Positions 1 through 5,998 of a stretch of DNA of 5,998 nt are shown here, in pieces (the stretch's first letter is position 1; every line of letters starts with the position of its first letter). The position numbers were made by a program, and so were the translations under genes. The notes beneath the pieces were generated by a model, which saw only the letters and a program-made list of their open reading frames with translations, had not been told where the DNA came from and did not search any database. The stretch is taken from assembly GCA_020201295.1 (NCBI GenBank), contig JAIVHA010000071.1, positions 1 through 5,998 of the forward strand, in the 5' to 3' direction. Origin of the DNA: Lysobacteraceae bacterium (GTDB taxonomy: Bacteria > Pseudomonadota > Gammaproteobacteria > DSM-19610).

Positions 1-1
1 G

Positions 2-955
2 GACATCGGTGAGGCGAACCGCGAACTGCGCGCCCTGGCCGCGCAGCTGGAGCAGCAGGAACGCCGCCTGGAGACCCTGGACGCCGAGCGCGGGCGGGAA
101 CGGGAGGGGCTGGCCGGCCTGCGGCGGCAGCTGGAACGGGATGCCCGGGCCGCGTATGTCATGGGTCGCCAGGAACGGGTCAAGTTGCTGCTCAACCAGG
201 AAGACCCGGTCAGCGTCGGGCGCATGCTCAGCTACTACCGTTACTTTGCCGAGGCACGCAGCACGCGCATGGCGGCGGTGAGCCAGCGCCTGGAGGAAAT
301 CGCGCGCCTGGAACAGGAGATCGCCGCCGAACGCACCGAGCTTTCCCGTCTGCATGACCAGCGCCAGGCCAGCGTGCTGACGCTGGCGCAGCGCCAGCAG
401 GAACGCCAGCAACTGCTGGCTCGCCTGCAGGAGCAGATGCGCAGCAAGGGCACGGAGCTGGAGCAGCTCACCCGCGATGAACAGCGCCTGCAGGAACTGG
501 TGCGCTCCCTGCGCGAACTGTTGTCCGACATCCCCGCCGTCCCCGGGGATTCGCGCCCCTTCCCGTCCCGCAAGGGCAAGCTGGACTGGCCGGTGCAGGG
601 AAGCCTGGTGGCCTCCTTCGGCAGCCGGCGCGCCGTGGGGGACCTCACCTGGCGCGGCATCTTGATCCGGGCCCCCCGGGGGGCCGAGGTACGGGCCGTG
701 TCCCATGGCCGGGTGGCCTTTGCCGACTGGCTGCGCGGATTCGGCCTGCTCATCATCGTCGACCACGGCGATGGCTACATGACCCTGTACGGGCACAACC
801 AGGGCCTCTACAAGGAGGCCGGTGAATGGGTGGAGACCGGCGAGGTGATTGCCGGCGTGGGCGATGGCGGCGACCTGGGCGAGGCAGGGCTGTATTTCGA
901 GGTGCGACAAGAGGGCCGGCCGGTGAATCCCGCCTCCTGGATGGTCCGGCGCTGA
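2..955 (+). CDS. envC: EnvC-type murein hydrolase activator (degenerate LytM/M23 domain), 5' end missing
   Basis: The reading frame is open from the left edge, so 317 C-terminal residues are seen and the true start lies outside the window; the internal ATG at 161 is not the start. Visible residues 1 to about 175 are rich in Glu, Arg, Gln and Leu, as in a long coiled coil, and contain the EnvC-like stretch MGRQERVKLLLNQEDP. A LytM/M23 fold follows from about residue 194 to the end. The zinc ligands of active M23 peptidases are replaced: the first His by W217, the Asp by L221, and the HxH pair by G296 and Y298; only H265 of the YGHN segment remains. This matches E. coli EnvC, which does not cut peptidoglycan itself but activates the septal amidases AmiA and AmiB under FtsEX control in the periplasm. 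The ctpA-yibQ context supports the call. By analogy with related genomes, gpmI is expected upstream. Confidence 0.9.
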   Translation, partial: DIGEANRELRALAAQLEQQERRLETLDAERGREREGLAGLRRQLERDARAAYVMGRQERVKLLLNQEDPVSVGRMLSYYRYFAEARSTRMAAVSQRLEEIARLEQEIAAERTELSRLHDQRQASVLTLAQRQQERQQLLARLQEQMRSKGTELEQLTRDEQRLQELVRSLRELLSDIPAVPGDSRPFPSRKGKLDWPVQGSLVASFGSRRAVGDLTWRGILIRAPRGAEVRAVSHGRVAFADWLRGFGLLIIVDHGDGYMTLYGHNQGLYKEAGEWVETGEVIAGVGDGGDLGEAGLYFEVRQEGRPVNPASWMVRR

Positions 956-996
956 GCCGGAACCATTCATCTAATTTCCCGTCAAATCAGGCCTAT

Positions 997-1021
997 GGTA
1001 TCGTCCACTCCGGGCGATACC
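997..1021 (+). promoter_or_regulatory. Hairpin in the envC-ctpA gap (possible ctpA leader structure)
   Basis: GGTATCGTCC (997-1006) pairs with GGGCGATACC (1012-1021) through ten base pairs, one of them G-U, around a five-base loop. No T-run follows, so it is not a standard intrinsic terminator for envC. It could be a leader structure or an RNA-processing or stability element. The AT-richer stretch just before it (about 964-1000, with TATGGT at 994) is the best place in this gap for a ctpA promoter, but I see no convincing -35/-10 pair. Role is inference. Confidence 0.4.
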
Positions 1022-1054
1022 CCGGCAGGGCCCGGCGGGCCGGCATGACGAGAC
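1015..1054 (+). repeat. Diverged REP-like element, copy 1
   Basis: GCCGGCATGACGAGA at 1040-1054 is identical to 3835-3849, the right arm of the palindrome after the DJ-1 gene. To its left, CGATACCCCGGC (1015-1026) loosely resembles that palindrome's left arm, so this looks like a decayed copy with a longer centre. The centre also has a small GC hairpin, GGCCC (1029-1033) against GGGCC (1037-1041). The 15-base identity is seen directly; membership of a genome-wide repeat family is inference. Confidence 0.45.
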
Positions 1055-1088
1055 CAGCAGGTGGCCAGGCGCCACACGGAAGACAACC

Positions 1089-2414
1089 ATGAAATTGAAA
1101 ACCCAGAACCTGTTACTGATCCTTACCGGATTGCTGCTGGGCCTGACCATTTCCATCGGCCAGGGCGTGTTTGCGGAGCGCGAGCCCGCCGTGACCCTGC
1201 CCGTCGAGGAGCTGCGCGCCTTCACCGATGTGTTCGGCCGCATCAAGAATGACTACGTGGAGGACGTGAACGACCGCGATCTCCTGGAAAACGCCATCCG
1301 TGGCATGCTCACCGGCCTGGATCCCCACTCCGCCTACCTCGACCGCGAACAGTTCAAGGAACTGCAGGTGGGGACCTCGGGCGAATTCGGTGGCCTGGGC
1401 ATCGAGGTGGGCATGGAGGATGGCTTCGTGAAGGTCATCGCGCCCATCGACGATACCCCGGCCCAGCGCGCCGGCGTGCAGGCCGGTGACCTGATCATCC
1501 GCCTGGACGATACCCCGGTGAAGGGCATGGCCCTCAACGACGCCGTGAAGCTCATGCGCGGCAAGCCCGGCACCAGCATCGTGCTCACCATCGTGCGCAG
1601 CGGCGTGGATGCTCCCCTCAAGATCAGCGTGACCCGTGACATTATCACGGTCAAGAGTGTGCGCAGCCGCATGCTCGAGCCCGGCTACGGTTATGTGCGC
1701 ATCTCCCAGTTCCAGGCCAAGACCGCCGATAGCCTGCTGCAGGCCGTGGCAGACCTCAAGAAGGAAAACGAGGGCCCCATCAAGGGCCTGGTGCTGGATC
1801 TGCGCAACAACCCCGGCGGGGTGCTGAACGGTGCCGTGGCAGTGTCTGACGCCTTTTTGCGCAAGGGCCTGATCGTCTACACCGAGGGCCGGGTGAATGA
1901 TTCCCGGCTGCGTTTCAATGCCACTCCCGACGATGTACTGGATGATGCCCCGCTGGTGGTGCTGGTGAACCAGGGCTCGGCCTCGGCCTCGGAAATCGTC
2001 GCCGGCGCCCTGCAGGACCAGCGCCGCGCCATCATCATGGGCTCCCAGACCTTCGGCAAGGGCTCGGTACAGACGATCCTGCCGCTCAGCAGCGGCTCTG
2101 CCGTGAAGCTGACGACGGCACGCTACTACACCCCCTCGGGCCGTTCCATCCAGGCCGAGGGCATCATCCCCGACATCAAGCTGGAGGACCTGAAGGTCTC
2201 GGCCCTGGAGGTGGCCTTCGATCCCGTCAAGGAAGCCAACCTGACCCGGCACTTGTCCAACGGCAATGACGCGCCTGTGCTGCCGGAGCCAGTGGTCGTG
2301 CCGCCTGGCGAGGAAGAGGTGGAGGAGGAGTCCCTGGCCCAGCGTGATTACCACCTCTACGAGGCACTGAACATGTTGCGCGGCCTGGTCATCCAGCGGG
2401 AGATGAGTCGCTGA
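1089..2414 (+). CDS. ctpA: Carboxyl-terminal processing protease CtpA (S41 family)
   Basis: This 441-residue protein has the full layout of a periplasmic C-terminal processing peptidase, which trims or degrades exported proteins from their C-termini. Residues 1-29 form a signal peptide or anchor with a hydrophobic core at about 8-24 and a possible cut after VFA. A PDZ domain covers about 96-172, with GLGIEVG as the ligand-binding edge. The S41 catalytic core follows: LDLRNNPGG at 236-244, nucleophile S299 in GSASASEI, general base K324 in FGKGSVQ, and Q328 four residues later, as in the Ser/Lys/Gln triad of CtpB. The tail is acidic (EEEVEEE, about 408-414). The ATG has a modest GGAAG at 1078-1082, six bases upstream. 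Placement after envC suggests a role in peptidoglycan turnover, as Pseudomonas CtpA degrades cell-wall hydrolases; the substrate here is not known. Length is normal for the short CtpA class, far shorter than E. coli Prc. Confidence 0.95.
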   Translation: MKLKTQNLLLILTGLLLGLTISIGQGVFAEREPAVTLPVEELRAFTDVFGRIKNDYVEDVNDRDLLENAIRGMLTGLDPHSAYLDREQFKELQVGTSGEFGGLGIEVGMEDGFVKVIAPIDDTPAQRAGVQAGDLIIRLDDTPVKGMALNDAVKLMRGKPGTSIVLTIVRSGVDAPLKISVTRDIITVKSVRSRMLEPGYGYVRISQFQAKTADSLLQAVADLKKENEGPIKGLVLDLRNNPGGVLNGAVAVSDAFLRKGLIVYTEGRVNDSRLRFNATPDDVLDDAPLVVLVNQGSASASEIVAGALQDQRRAIIMGSQTFGKGSVQTILPLSSGSAVKLTTARYYTPSGRSIQAEGIIPDIKLEDLKVSALEVAFDPVKEANLTRHLSNGNDAPVLPEPVVVPPGEEEVEEESLAQRDYHLYEALNMLRGLVIQREMSR

Positions 2415-3223
2415 TGCCCCGGCTTCAACGCTGTATGGCGTTGAAGTTCCGGCACGCCACGAGCCTGCAAGGCTGGCTGTTGCTGTGCTTGCTGTTGGCC
2501 TGCAGCTGCGCCGCGGCCCAGTCCCGCCCGGTGATCAGCATCATCATCGACGACCTGGGGCTGGACCGCGCCTCCGGCCAGCGCGTCGTCGACCTGCCGG
2601 TACCCGTGGCCTGCGCCTTCCTGCCCCATGCCCCCCATACTCGCGAGCTGGCCATGCGTGCCCATGCGGTGCACAAGGAGGTCATCCTGCACCTGCCCAT
2701 GGCCACGGTGGACCACCGGCCCCTCGATCCCGGCGGGGTCACCCTGGACATGACCCAGGCCCAGTTCCTGCGCACCCTGCAGGAGGACCTGGCGGCGGTA
2801 CCCCATGTGAGCGGCATCAACAACCACATGGGCAGCCTGCTGACCCGCCATCCCGGACACATGATGTGGCTGATGCACGAGATGCGCCGCCACGATCGTC
2901 TATTCTTTGTAGACAGCCGTACCACGGTGGATACCGTGGCGCGGCGGGTGGCGGACGAGCACGGCGTTCCCAGCGTGGACCGGGACGTGTTCCTGGACTC
3001 CGACCCGGACATCGAGGCGGTGCGCTTCCAGTTCCGACGCCTGCTGGCGCTGGCCCGGCGCAATGGCTCCGCCACCGCTATCGGCCACCCCTATGCCAGC
3101 ACCTTGCGGGTGCTGGAAGAGGAACTGCCCGCCCTGCGCGATGTGCGCGTGGTGCCGGTGGCGGACGTGATTCAGGTGCAACGAGGGAGGGAGTCCCAAT
3201 GGCAACAGTCCTGGTACCGCTAG
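2414..3223 (+). CDS. yibQ: YibQ-type divergent polysaccharide deacetylase family protein, exported
   Basis: This 269-residue protein belongs to the divergent polysaccharide deacetylase family (E. coli YibQ), a NodB-like barrel fold whose physiological substrate is not established. Residues 1-36 make an export signal with core WLLLCLLLAC; it could be cut near CAAAQ, or at C30 if LLAC acts as a loose lipobox. Family motifs follow in order: IIIDDLG (43-49), with D46 and D47 as likely metal or catalytic acids; INNHMGS (135-141) with H138; FVDSRTT (165-171); DVFLDSD (191-197); and AIGHPY (222-227) with H225. The start is chosen because the ATG overlaps the ctpA stop by one base (TGATG), which suggests translational coupling, with GGGAG at 2398-2402 upstream. 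The alternative ATG at 2435 has no ribosome site and lies in a hairpin loop. The last 25 bases overlap the DJ-1 gene. Family and order are secure; the biochemical activity is not. Confidence 0.9.
   Translation: MPRLQRCMALKFRHATSLQGWLLLCLLLACSCAAAQSRPVISIIIDDLGLDRASGQRVVDLPVPVACAFLPHAPHTRELAMRAHAVHKEVILHLPMATVDHRPLDPGGVTLDMTQAQFLRTLQEDLAAVPHVSGINNHMGSLLTRHPGHMMWLMHEMRRHDRLFFVDSRTTVDTVARRVADEHGVPSVDRDVFLDSDPDIEAVRFQFRRLLALARRNGSATAIGHPYASTLRVLEEELPALRDVRVVPVADVIQVQRGRESQWQQSWYR
2419..2452 (+). promoter_or_regulatory. Strong hairpin just inside the yibQ coding start
   Basis: CTTCAACGC (2423-2431) and GCGTTGAAG (2438-2446) are perfect complements around the loop TGTATG. The stem extends by CCGG (2419-2422) against CCGG (2449-2452) with a two-base TT bulge, giving 13 pairs in all. 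It begins three bases after the yibQ start codon, and the alternative ATG (2435-2437) is in the loop. A structure here could lower initiation or make it depend on ribosomes arriving from ctpA. It has no T-run. Structure is seen in the sequence; function is inference. Confidence 0.45.
3185..3191 (+). promoter_or_regulatory. Ribosome binding site of the DJ-1 gene, inside yibQ
   Basis: GGGAGGG lies eight to thirteen bases before the ATG at 3199, within the last codons of yibQ. It fixes the start of the DJ-1 gene: the frame stays open far upstream, but that upstream stretch is only an antiphase reading of yibQ. Confidence 0.75.
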
Positions 3224-3756
3224 CCCAAGGCTGCGAGGAACTCGAGGCCATCACCATCATCGACCTGCTGCGCCGCGCCGGTATCGAGGTGGTGACGGCG
3301 GGGCTCGACGACAAGCCGGTGCGCGCCTCGCGTGGCACGGTGCTGATCCCCGATGCCAGCCTCGCCCAGGTGCTCACCCACAGCTTCGACATGATCGTGC
3401 TGCCCGGCGGCCTGCCCGGCGCCGATCACCTCAACGCCGATCCGCGTATTCACCAACTGCTCACCAGCATGGCCGCCGAGCAGAAATACACCGCGGCCAT
3501 TTGCGCGGCACCCAAGGTGCTGGCGCGCGCCGGCCTGCTGCGTGGACGGCGCGCCACCAGCTTCCCCGGCGCCATCCCGGAGACGGATCTCGTCGGCGTC
3601 CAGTACCTGGAGCAGGCGGTGGTGGTGGACGACAAGATCATCACCTCGCGCGGTCCGGGCACGGCCATGGACTTCGCCCTGGAACTGATCGAGAAACTGG
3701 CGGGCCGCACGCGCCGTGACGAAGTCGAGAAGGGCCTGCAGCGACCGGCGGCCTGA
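3199..3756 (+). CDS. yajL: DJ-1/PfpI family protein, YajL-like
   Basis: This 185-residue protein is a complete DJ-1/YajL-type member of the class I glutamine amidotransferase-like superfamily, cytoplasmic since no signal peptide is present. These proteins are linked to oxidative and carbonyl stress; protein deglycase and chaperone activities have been proposed and remain debated. The conserved acid is E16 in GCEELEA, matching DJ-1 E18. IVLPGG covers 66-71. The reactive nucleophile-elbow cysteine is C102 in AAICAAP, matching DJ-1 C106. SFPG (121-124) and TSRGPGTAMDF (149-159) are also typical of the YajL/DJ-1 branch. The start at 3199 gives the usual family length, has a good ribosome site, and overlaps yibQ by 25 bp in another frame, so it is probably translated from the envC-side transcript. 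A strong terminator follows 22 bases after the stop. Family is sure; exact orthology to E. coli yajL is likely but unproven. Confidence 0.9.
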   Translation: MATVLVPLAQGCEELEAITIIDLLRRAGIEVVTAGLDDKPVRASRGTVLIPDASLAQVLTHSFDMIVLPGGLPGADHLNADPRIHQLLTSMAAEQKYTAAICAAPKVLARAGLLRGRRATSFPGAIPETDLVGVQYLEQAVVVDDKIITSRGPGTAMDFALELIEKLAGRTRRDEVEKGLQRPAA

Positions 3757-3777
3757 TGAGTCTGGTTCGCCCAAGAA

Positions 3778-3812
3778 AAAAGGGCGGCACCTGGGTGCTG
3801 CCCTTTTGTTTT
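3778..3812. terminator. Bidirectional intrinsic terminator between convergent genes
   Basis: AAAAGGGCGGCACC (3778-3791) pairs with GGTGCTGCCCTTTT (3794-3807) over 14 positions with one G-U pair, with a tight loop around 3792-3793. On the plus strand a TTTTGTTTT tract ends it, serving the DJ-1 gene. On the minus strand the same hairpin ends in a run of six T, so it should also stop transcription of the receptor gene. It lies 22 bases after the DJ-1 stop. Confidence 0.88.
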
Positions 3813-3818
3813 CAGAGC

Positions 3819-3849
3819 CGTCATACCGGCGCATGCCGGCATGACGAGA
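3819..3849. repeat. REP-like palindrome, copy 2
   Basis: CGTCATACCGGC (3819-3830) and GCCGGCATGACG (3835-3846) are inverted arms matching at 11 of 12 positions around GCAT. The right arm plus AGA is repeated exactly at 1040-1054. It sits between the terminator and the receptor stop, a usual place for REP-type extragenic palindromes. Read on the minus strand it gives the peptide VMPACAGMT, which I recognise as a common mistranslation of such repeats. The wider repeat family cannot be confirmed from one window. Confidence 0.65.
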
Positions 3850-3861
3850 ACAGTGTTTACC

Positions 3862-3918
3862 CTAGAAGCTGAACCGGCCTCCCAGTTCAAAGCTGCGCGA
3901 AGGTCCCGCGTAGATGCC
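3862..3918 (-). pseudogene. Out-of-frame C-terminal end of the TonB-dependent receptor
   Basis: On the minus strand this stretch reads GIYAGPSRSFELGGRFSF followed by TAG (3864-3862). That is a typical last barrel strand of an outer-membrane receptor: alternating residues and a terminal Phe, the signal used for outer-membrane assembly. It is displaced by one frame from the rest of the receptor at 3916-3923, where GCC-AAG-GCA reads in the main frame and GGC begins in the other. One extra base here would join the two frames. It is therefore the original gene end, now disconnected. Confidence 0.8.
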
Positions 3919-5978
3919 TTGGCCTCGTCCACGTAGTTCATGGTCAGGGTGGTACGCCAGTTGCCGCCTTCCAGGCCGGCGCTCAGGGTCAGCTGGTGCT
4001 CCGGCATGAGGGGCAGCTCATCGCCGGATTCGACATCGCCCCATTCATTGAAGCTGCTGCTGAAGCTGTTGCGGAACTCGCCCTTCATATAGGTGTAGGT
4101 CGCGGCCAGGGGCACGGACAGGCCCCAGCCCAGCTGGCGTCCGGCATCGTGGCCCGCGACCAGCTCCAGACCGTACACCCGCGCCTCGCCACCTTCGAAC
4201 TGGTCACCAATGGTACAGCCCCCGCCGCTTGATGCGGTGCAGGTACCGACCAGGTTGGAAAAATCATTGAAGAAACCGATGGCCTCGAAGCGCGTACCCT
4301 GGTCGGCGAAGCGCACGCCGGCCTCGTAGTTCCAGGACTTCTCGGGATCGGCGGTCGAGCCGGGCCCCGGGCTGGAGAAGCCGCGGTGCACGCCGGCCAC
4401 CAGTCGCCACGCCTCGTCGAGGTGGTACATGGCGCCGATGCCCGGGATCCAGACATCCACGGTATTTTCACGCACATTGGTGGGGCTGGTGCGGTTCGGA
4501 TCGGCGCTGCCATAGTCGGTGCGCTTGAGGTCGATGGTTTCGTAGCGCAGGCCCGGCACCAGCGTCCAGCGTTCCCAGTCGATGGTGTCACGCACGAACA
4601 GGGCCCAGGCCTCGGCCTCGCCGATGCGATTGGCCTGGCTGCCCGGCGCGCCGGCGGAAGTAAGCACCATGGTGCCGTTGAGCATCTGGTAGGTGTCCTG
4701 GTGCTGGAAGCGGTCCTCCTCGTCCTGGTGGAAACGCACGGAGGCCTCCACCTGGTGGGTCGCCGCGCCGGTGTCGAAGCCGACGCCCAGCACCGACTGG
4801 ATGCCGTACGAATAGTATTCACGATTGTTGGCGCGTACGCGCAGGTCGCCCGGTGCGCTGTCCACCCCGGTCAGGCTCTGGTAGGCGGTTGCGAAGGTAG
4901 CCGGGTCTGCCAGCACGGCACTGATGCCGCGATAGGATCCACCATCCCGGACATCGTTGAGCTTGTACCAGTTGCGCCGGGTATCGGTACGATAGGCGAT
5001 GGTGGTGAGGTCCATGCGCTCGCCCAGTTCGATGTTATGGGTGAGCTGGTAGGTTTCGTGATCGACATTCATCTGGTCGACCTGGCTGCCGGCATAGCGG
5101 CGGAAGGGGGTGGCGCGGAAATCATCCAGGGTCAGGCCCAGGTAGGTTTCGTCAGAGACCTCCTCGGAGTTCTGCAGCTTGAACTCCAGGGACTGTTGCC
5201 GCGCGGCGTCTCGGGCGGAACGCAGGGCGAACTTGAATACATAGTCCTCGATGTCATAGCCGGTGGTGCCGCCGGAATCCAGCTGCTTGAAGCCGTCGGA
5301 TTTCTCCTGCAGGGTCTCCAGCATGACGCCGTAATCGAAGGCCTTGCCGGTGGTGACAAAGCCGCCCACCATGCCATGGGCGCGGGTGGTGCCGAATTCA
5401 CCGGCGAACAGGTCCAGCTTGCCGCCGAAGCCGCCGTCGGCCGGTTCCGGGATGGGCGTGGAGCTCAGATTGATGGCACCGCCGACGGTGCGCGGGCCGT
5501 ACTTGATGGCGGCCGGGCCCTTCGAGACCTCGACGCCGCTCATGCGCGGCAGGCGCGGGAAGTAGTAGGCCGCCGGCGCGGCGTAGGGCGCGGGTGCAAT
5601 CAGCACGCCGTCTTCCATCACCGTGATCTTCTGGTTGCGGTCGGTGCCGGAACCGCGGATGCCGATATTGGGCCGGATGCCGAAGCCTTCCTCTTCCACG
5701 ATGTTCAGGCCCGGGACCTGGCGCAGTATCCGGTTGACGTCGGAGTAGGCGTGCTGTTCCAGGGCCTCGGCGTCGATGACCTGCACCGAGCCGGCGATGT
5801 CGCTGGCCTGTTCGGGGGAGGCGGTGACCAGGATGCGGGCGAGCGAGGATTCCGAACGCGGTTTGGCCGCGTTCGTGGTGTCGGTCGGCTGCGCCAGCAC
5901 GGGGCCGGTGGCGAGGGCCAGGGTCATGGCGGCCGCCAGCGGGCCGGGCCGGAACGGATTGGATGTGCGGTGATTCAC
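3862..5978 (-). CDS. FecA-like TonB-dependent outer-membrane receptor, 3' end frameshifted and shortened
   Basis: This is a TonB-dependent receptor that would import a ferric chelate or similar ligand across the outer membrane; the substrate is unknown. Residues 1-29 are a signal peptide cut after VLA. A TonB-box-like ARILVTAS lies at 47-54. The plug (about 57-172) has RQVPGLNI, IGIRGSG, MEDGVLIAPAPYA and KYGPRTVGGAINL, as in FecA-type receptors. The barrel follows from about 180, with HRGFSSPGPG at 531-540. C580 and C588 could form a loop disulfide. There is no N-terminal signalling domain, so FecR-style transcriptional signalling is unlikely. GTG is the start; the first in-frame ATG, at residue 18, would spoil the signal peptide. 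After NYVDEAK (681-687) the frame departs from the family: the genuine end lies in another frame and about 50-65 residues of the usual barrel seem absent. The unshifted frame continues to 3450, antisense to the DJ-1 gene, giving 842 residues with a meaningless tail. It may be a pseudogene or carry a sequence error. Confidence 0.85.
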
Positions 5979-5985
5979 AATAGGT

Positions 5986-5990
5986 CTCCC
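5986..5990 (-). promoter_or_regulatory. Ribosome binding site of the receptor gene
   Basis: On the minus strand GGGAG stands seven bases before the GTG at 5978, which supports that start over the internal ATG. Only 20 bases upstream of the start are in the window, so no promoter or Fur site can be judged. Confidence 0.7.
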
Positions 5991-5998
5991 TTTAGGGT

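Noticed and set aside
161..163. ATG at 161 as the start of the EnvC gene
   Set aside because: The frame is open to the left edge and the preceding 53 codons continue the coiled coil, including the residues before MGRQE that are part of the EnvC family.
241..756. 171-residue minus-strand frame opposite EnvC
   Set aside because: Ser/Arg-rich antisense shadow without motifs.
964..1004. sigma70 promoter for ctpA
   Set aside because: TATGGT and TATCGT are possible -10 elements, but no acceptable -35 sits at 16-18 bases, so it is not listed as a promoter.
1113..2354. 413-residue open frame on the minus strand
   Set aside because: It is fully antisense to ctpA, which has an intact catalytic core; the translation is His/Gly/Gln-rich with no recognisable domain, as expected from an antisense reading of GC-rich codons.
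2485..3198. In-frame upstream extension of the DJ-1 gene to 2485
   Set aside because: The stretch is an out-of-frame reading of yibQ, rich in Pro, Gly and Arg, and would add 238 residues foreign to the DJ-1 family; the start at 3199 has a good ribosome site.
3996..4232. Small plus-strand frames opposite the receptor (also 5344-5565 and 5776-5973)
   Set aside because: They lie antisense to conserved receptor segments, lack ribosome sites I could support, and show no protein family features.

Overview
The window is GC-rich, tightly packed proteobacterial DNA. The gene order envC-ctpA-yibQ, an outer-membrane TonB-dependent receptor and the protein families present point to a Gram-negative gammaproteobacterium. 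The genus cannot be named from the sequence alone. No phage, transposase, CRISPR array, tRNA or rRNA is visible. I find no clear candidate for a new multi-gene system; the most unusual feature is a damaged receptor gene.

Left part (1-3756, plus strand): four genes run in one direction. The first is the 3' part of an EnvC-type murein hydrolase activator (2-955), cut by the window edge. After a 133-bp gap with a strong hairpin and a repeat comes a carboxyl-terminal processing protease, CtpA (1089-2414). Its stop codon shares one base with the start of a YibQ-type divergent polysaccharide deacetylase (2414-3223). That gene overlaps by 25 bp a DJ-1/YajL-family gene (3199-3756). The first three form a known envelope neighbourhood: septal peptidoglycan hydrolysis control, periplasmic proteolysis and a predicted exported deacetylase-fold protein. 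The DJ-1 gene is translationally packed onto its end and probably shares the transcript.

Middle (3757-3861): a short convergent intergenic region holds a strong hairpin terminator that should work in both directions, followed by a REP-like palindrome. Fifteen bases of that palindrome recur exactly in the gap before ctpA.

Right part (3862-5978, minus strand): a FecA-like TonB-dependent outer-membrane receptor starts with GTG behind a good ribosome binding site. Its signal peptide, TonB box, plug and most of the barrel are intact. The 3' end is damaged: the expected C-terminal strand ending in Phe followed by TAG is present but in another frame. It directly follows a residue stretch that in related receptors lies about 50-65 residues further upstream. 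The unshifted frame runs on through the repeat and terminator and antisense to the DJ-1 gene down to 3450, and that tail is almost certainly not receptor sequence.
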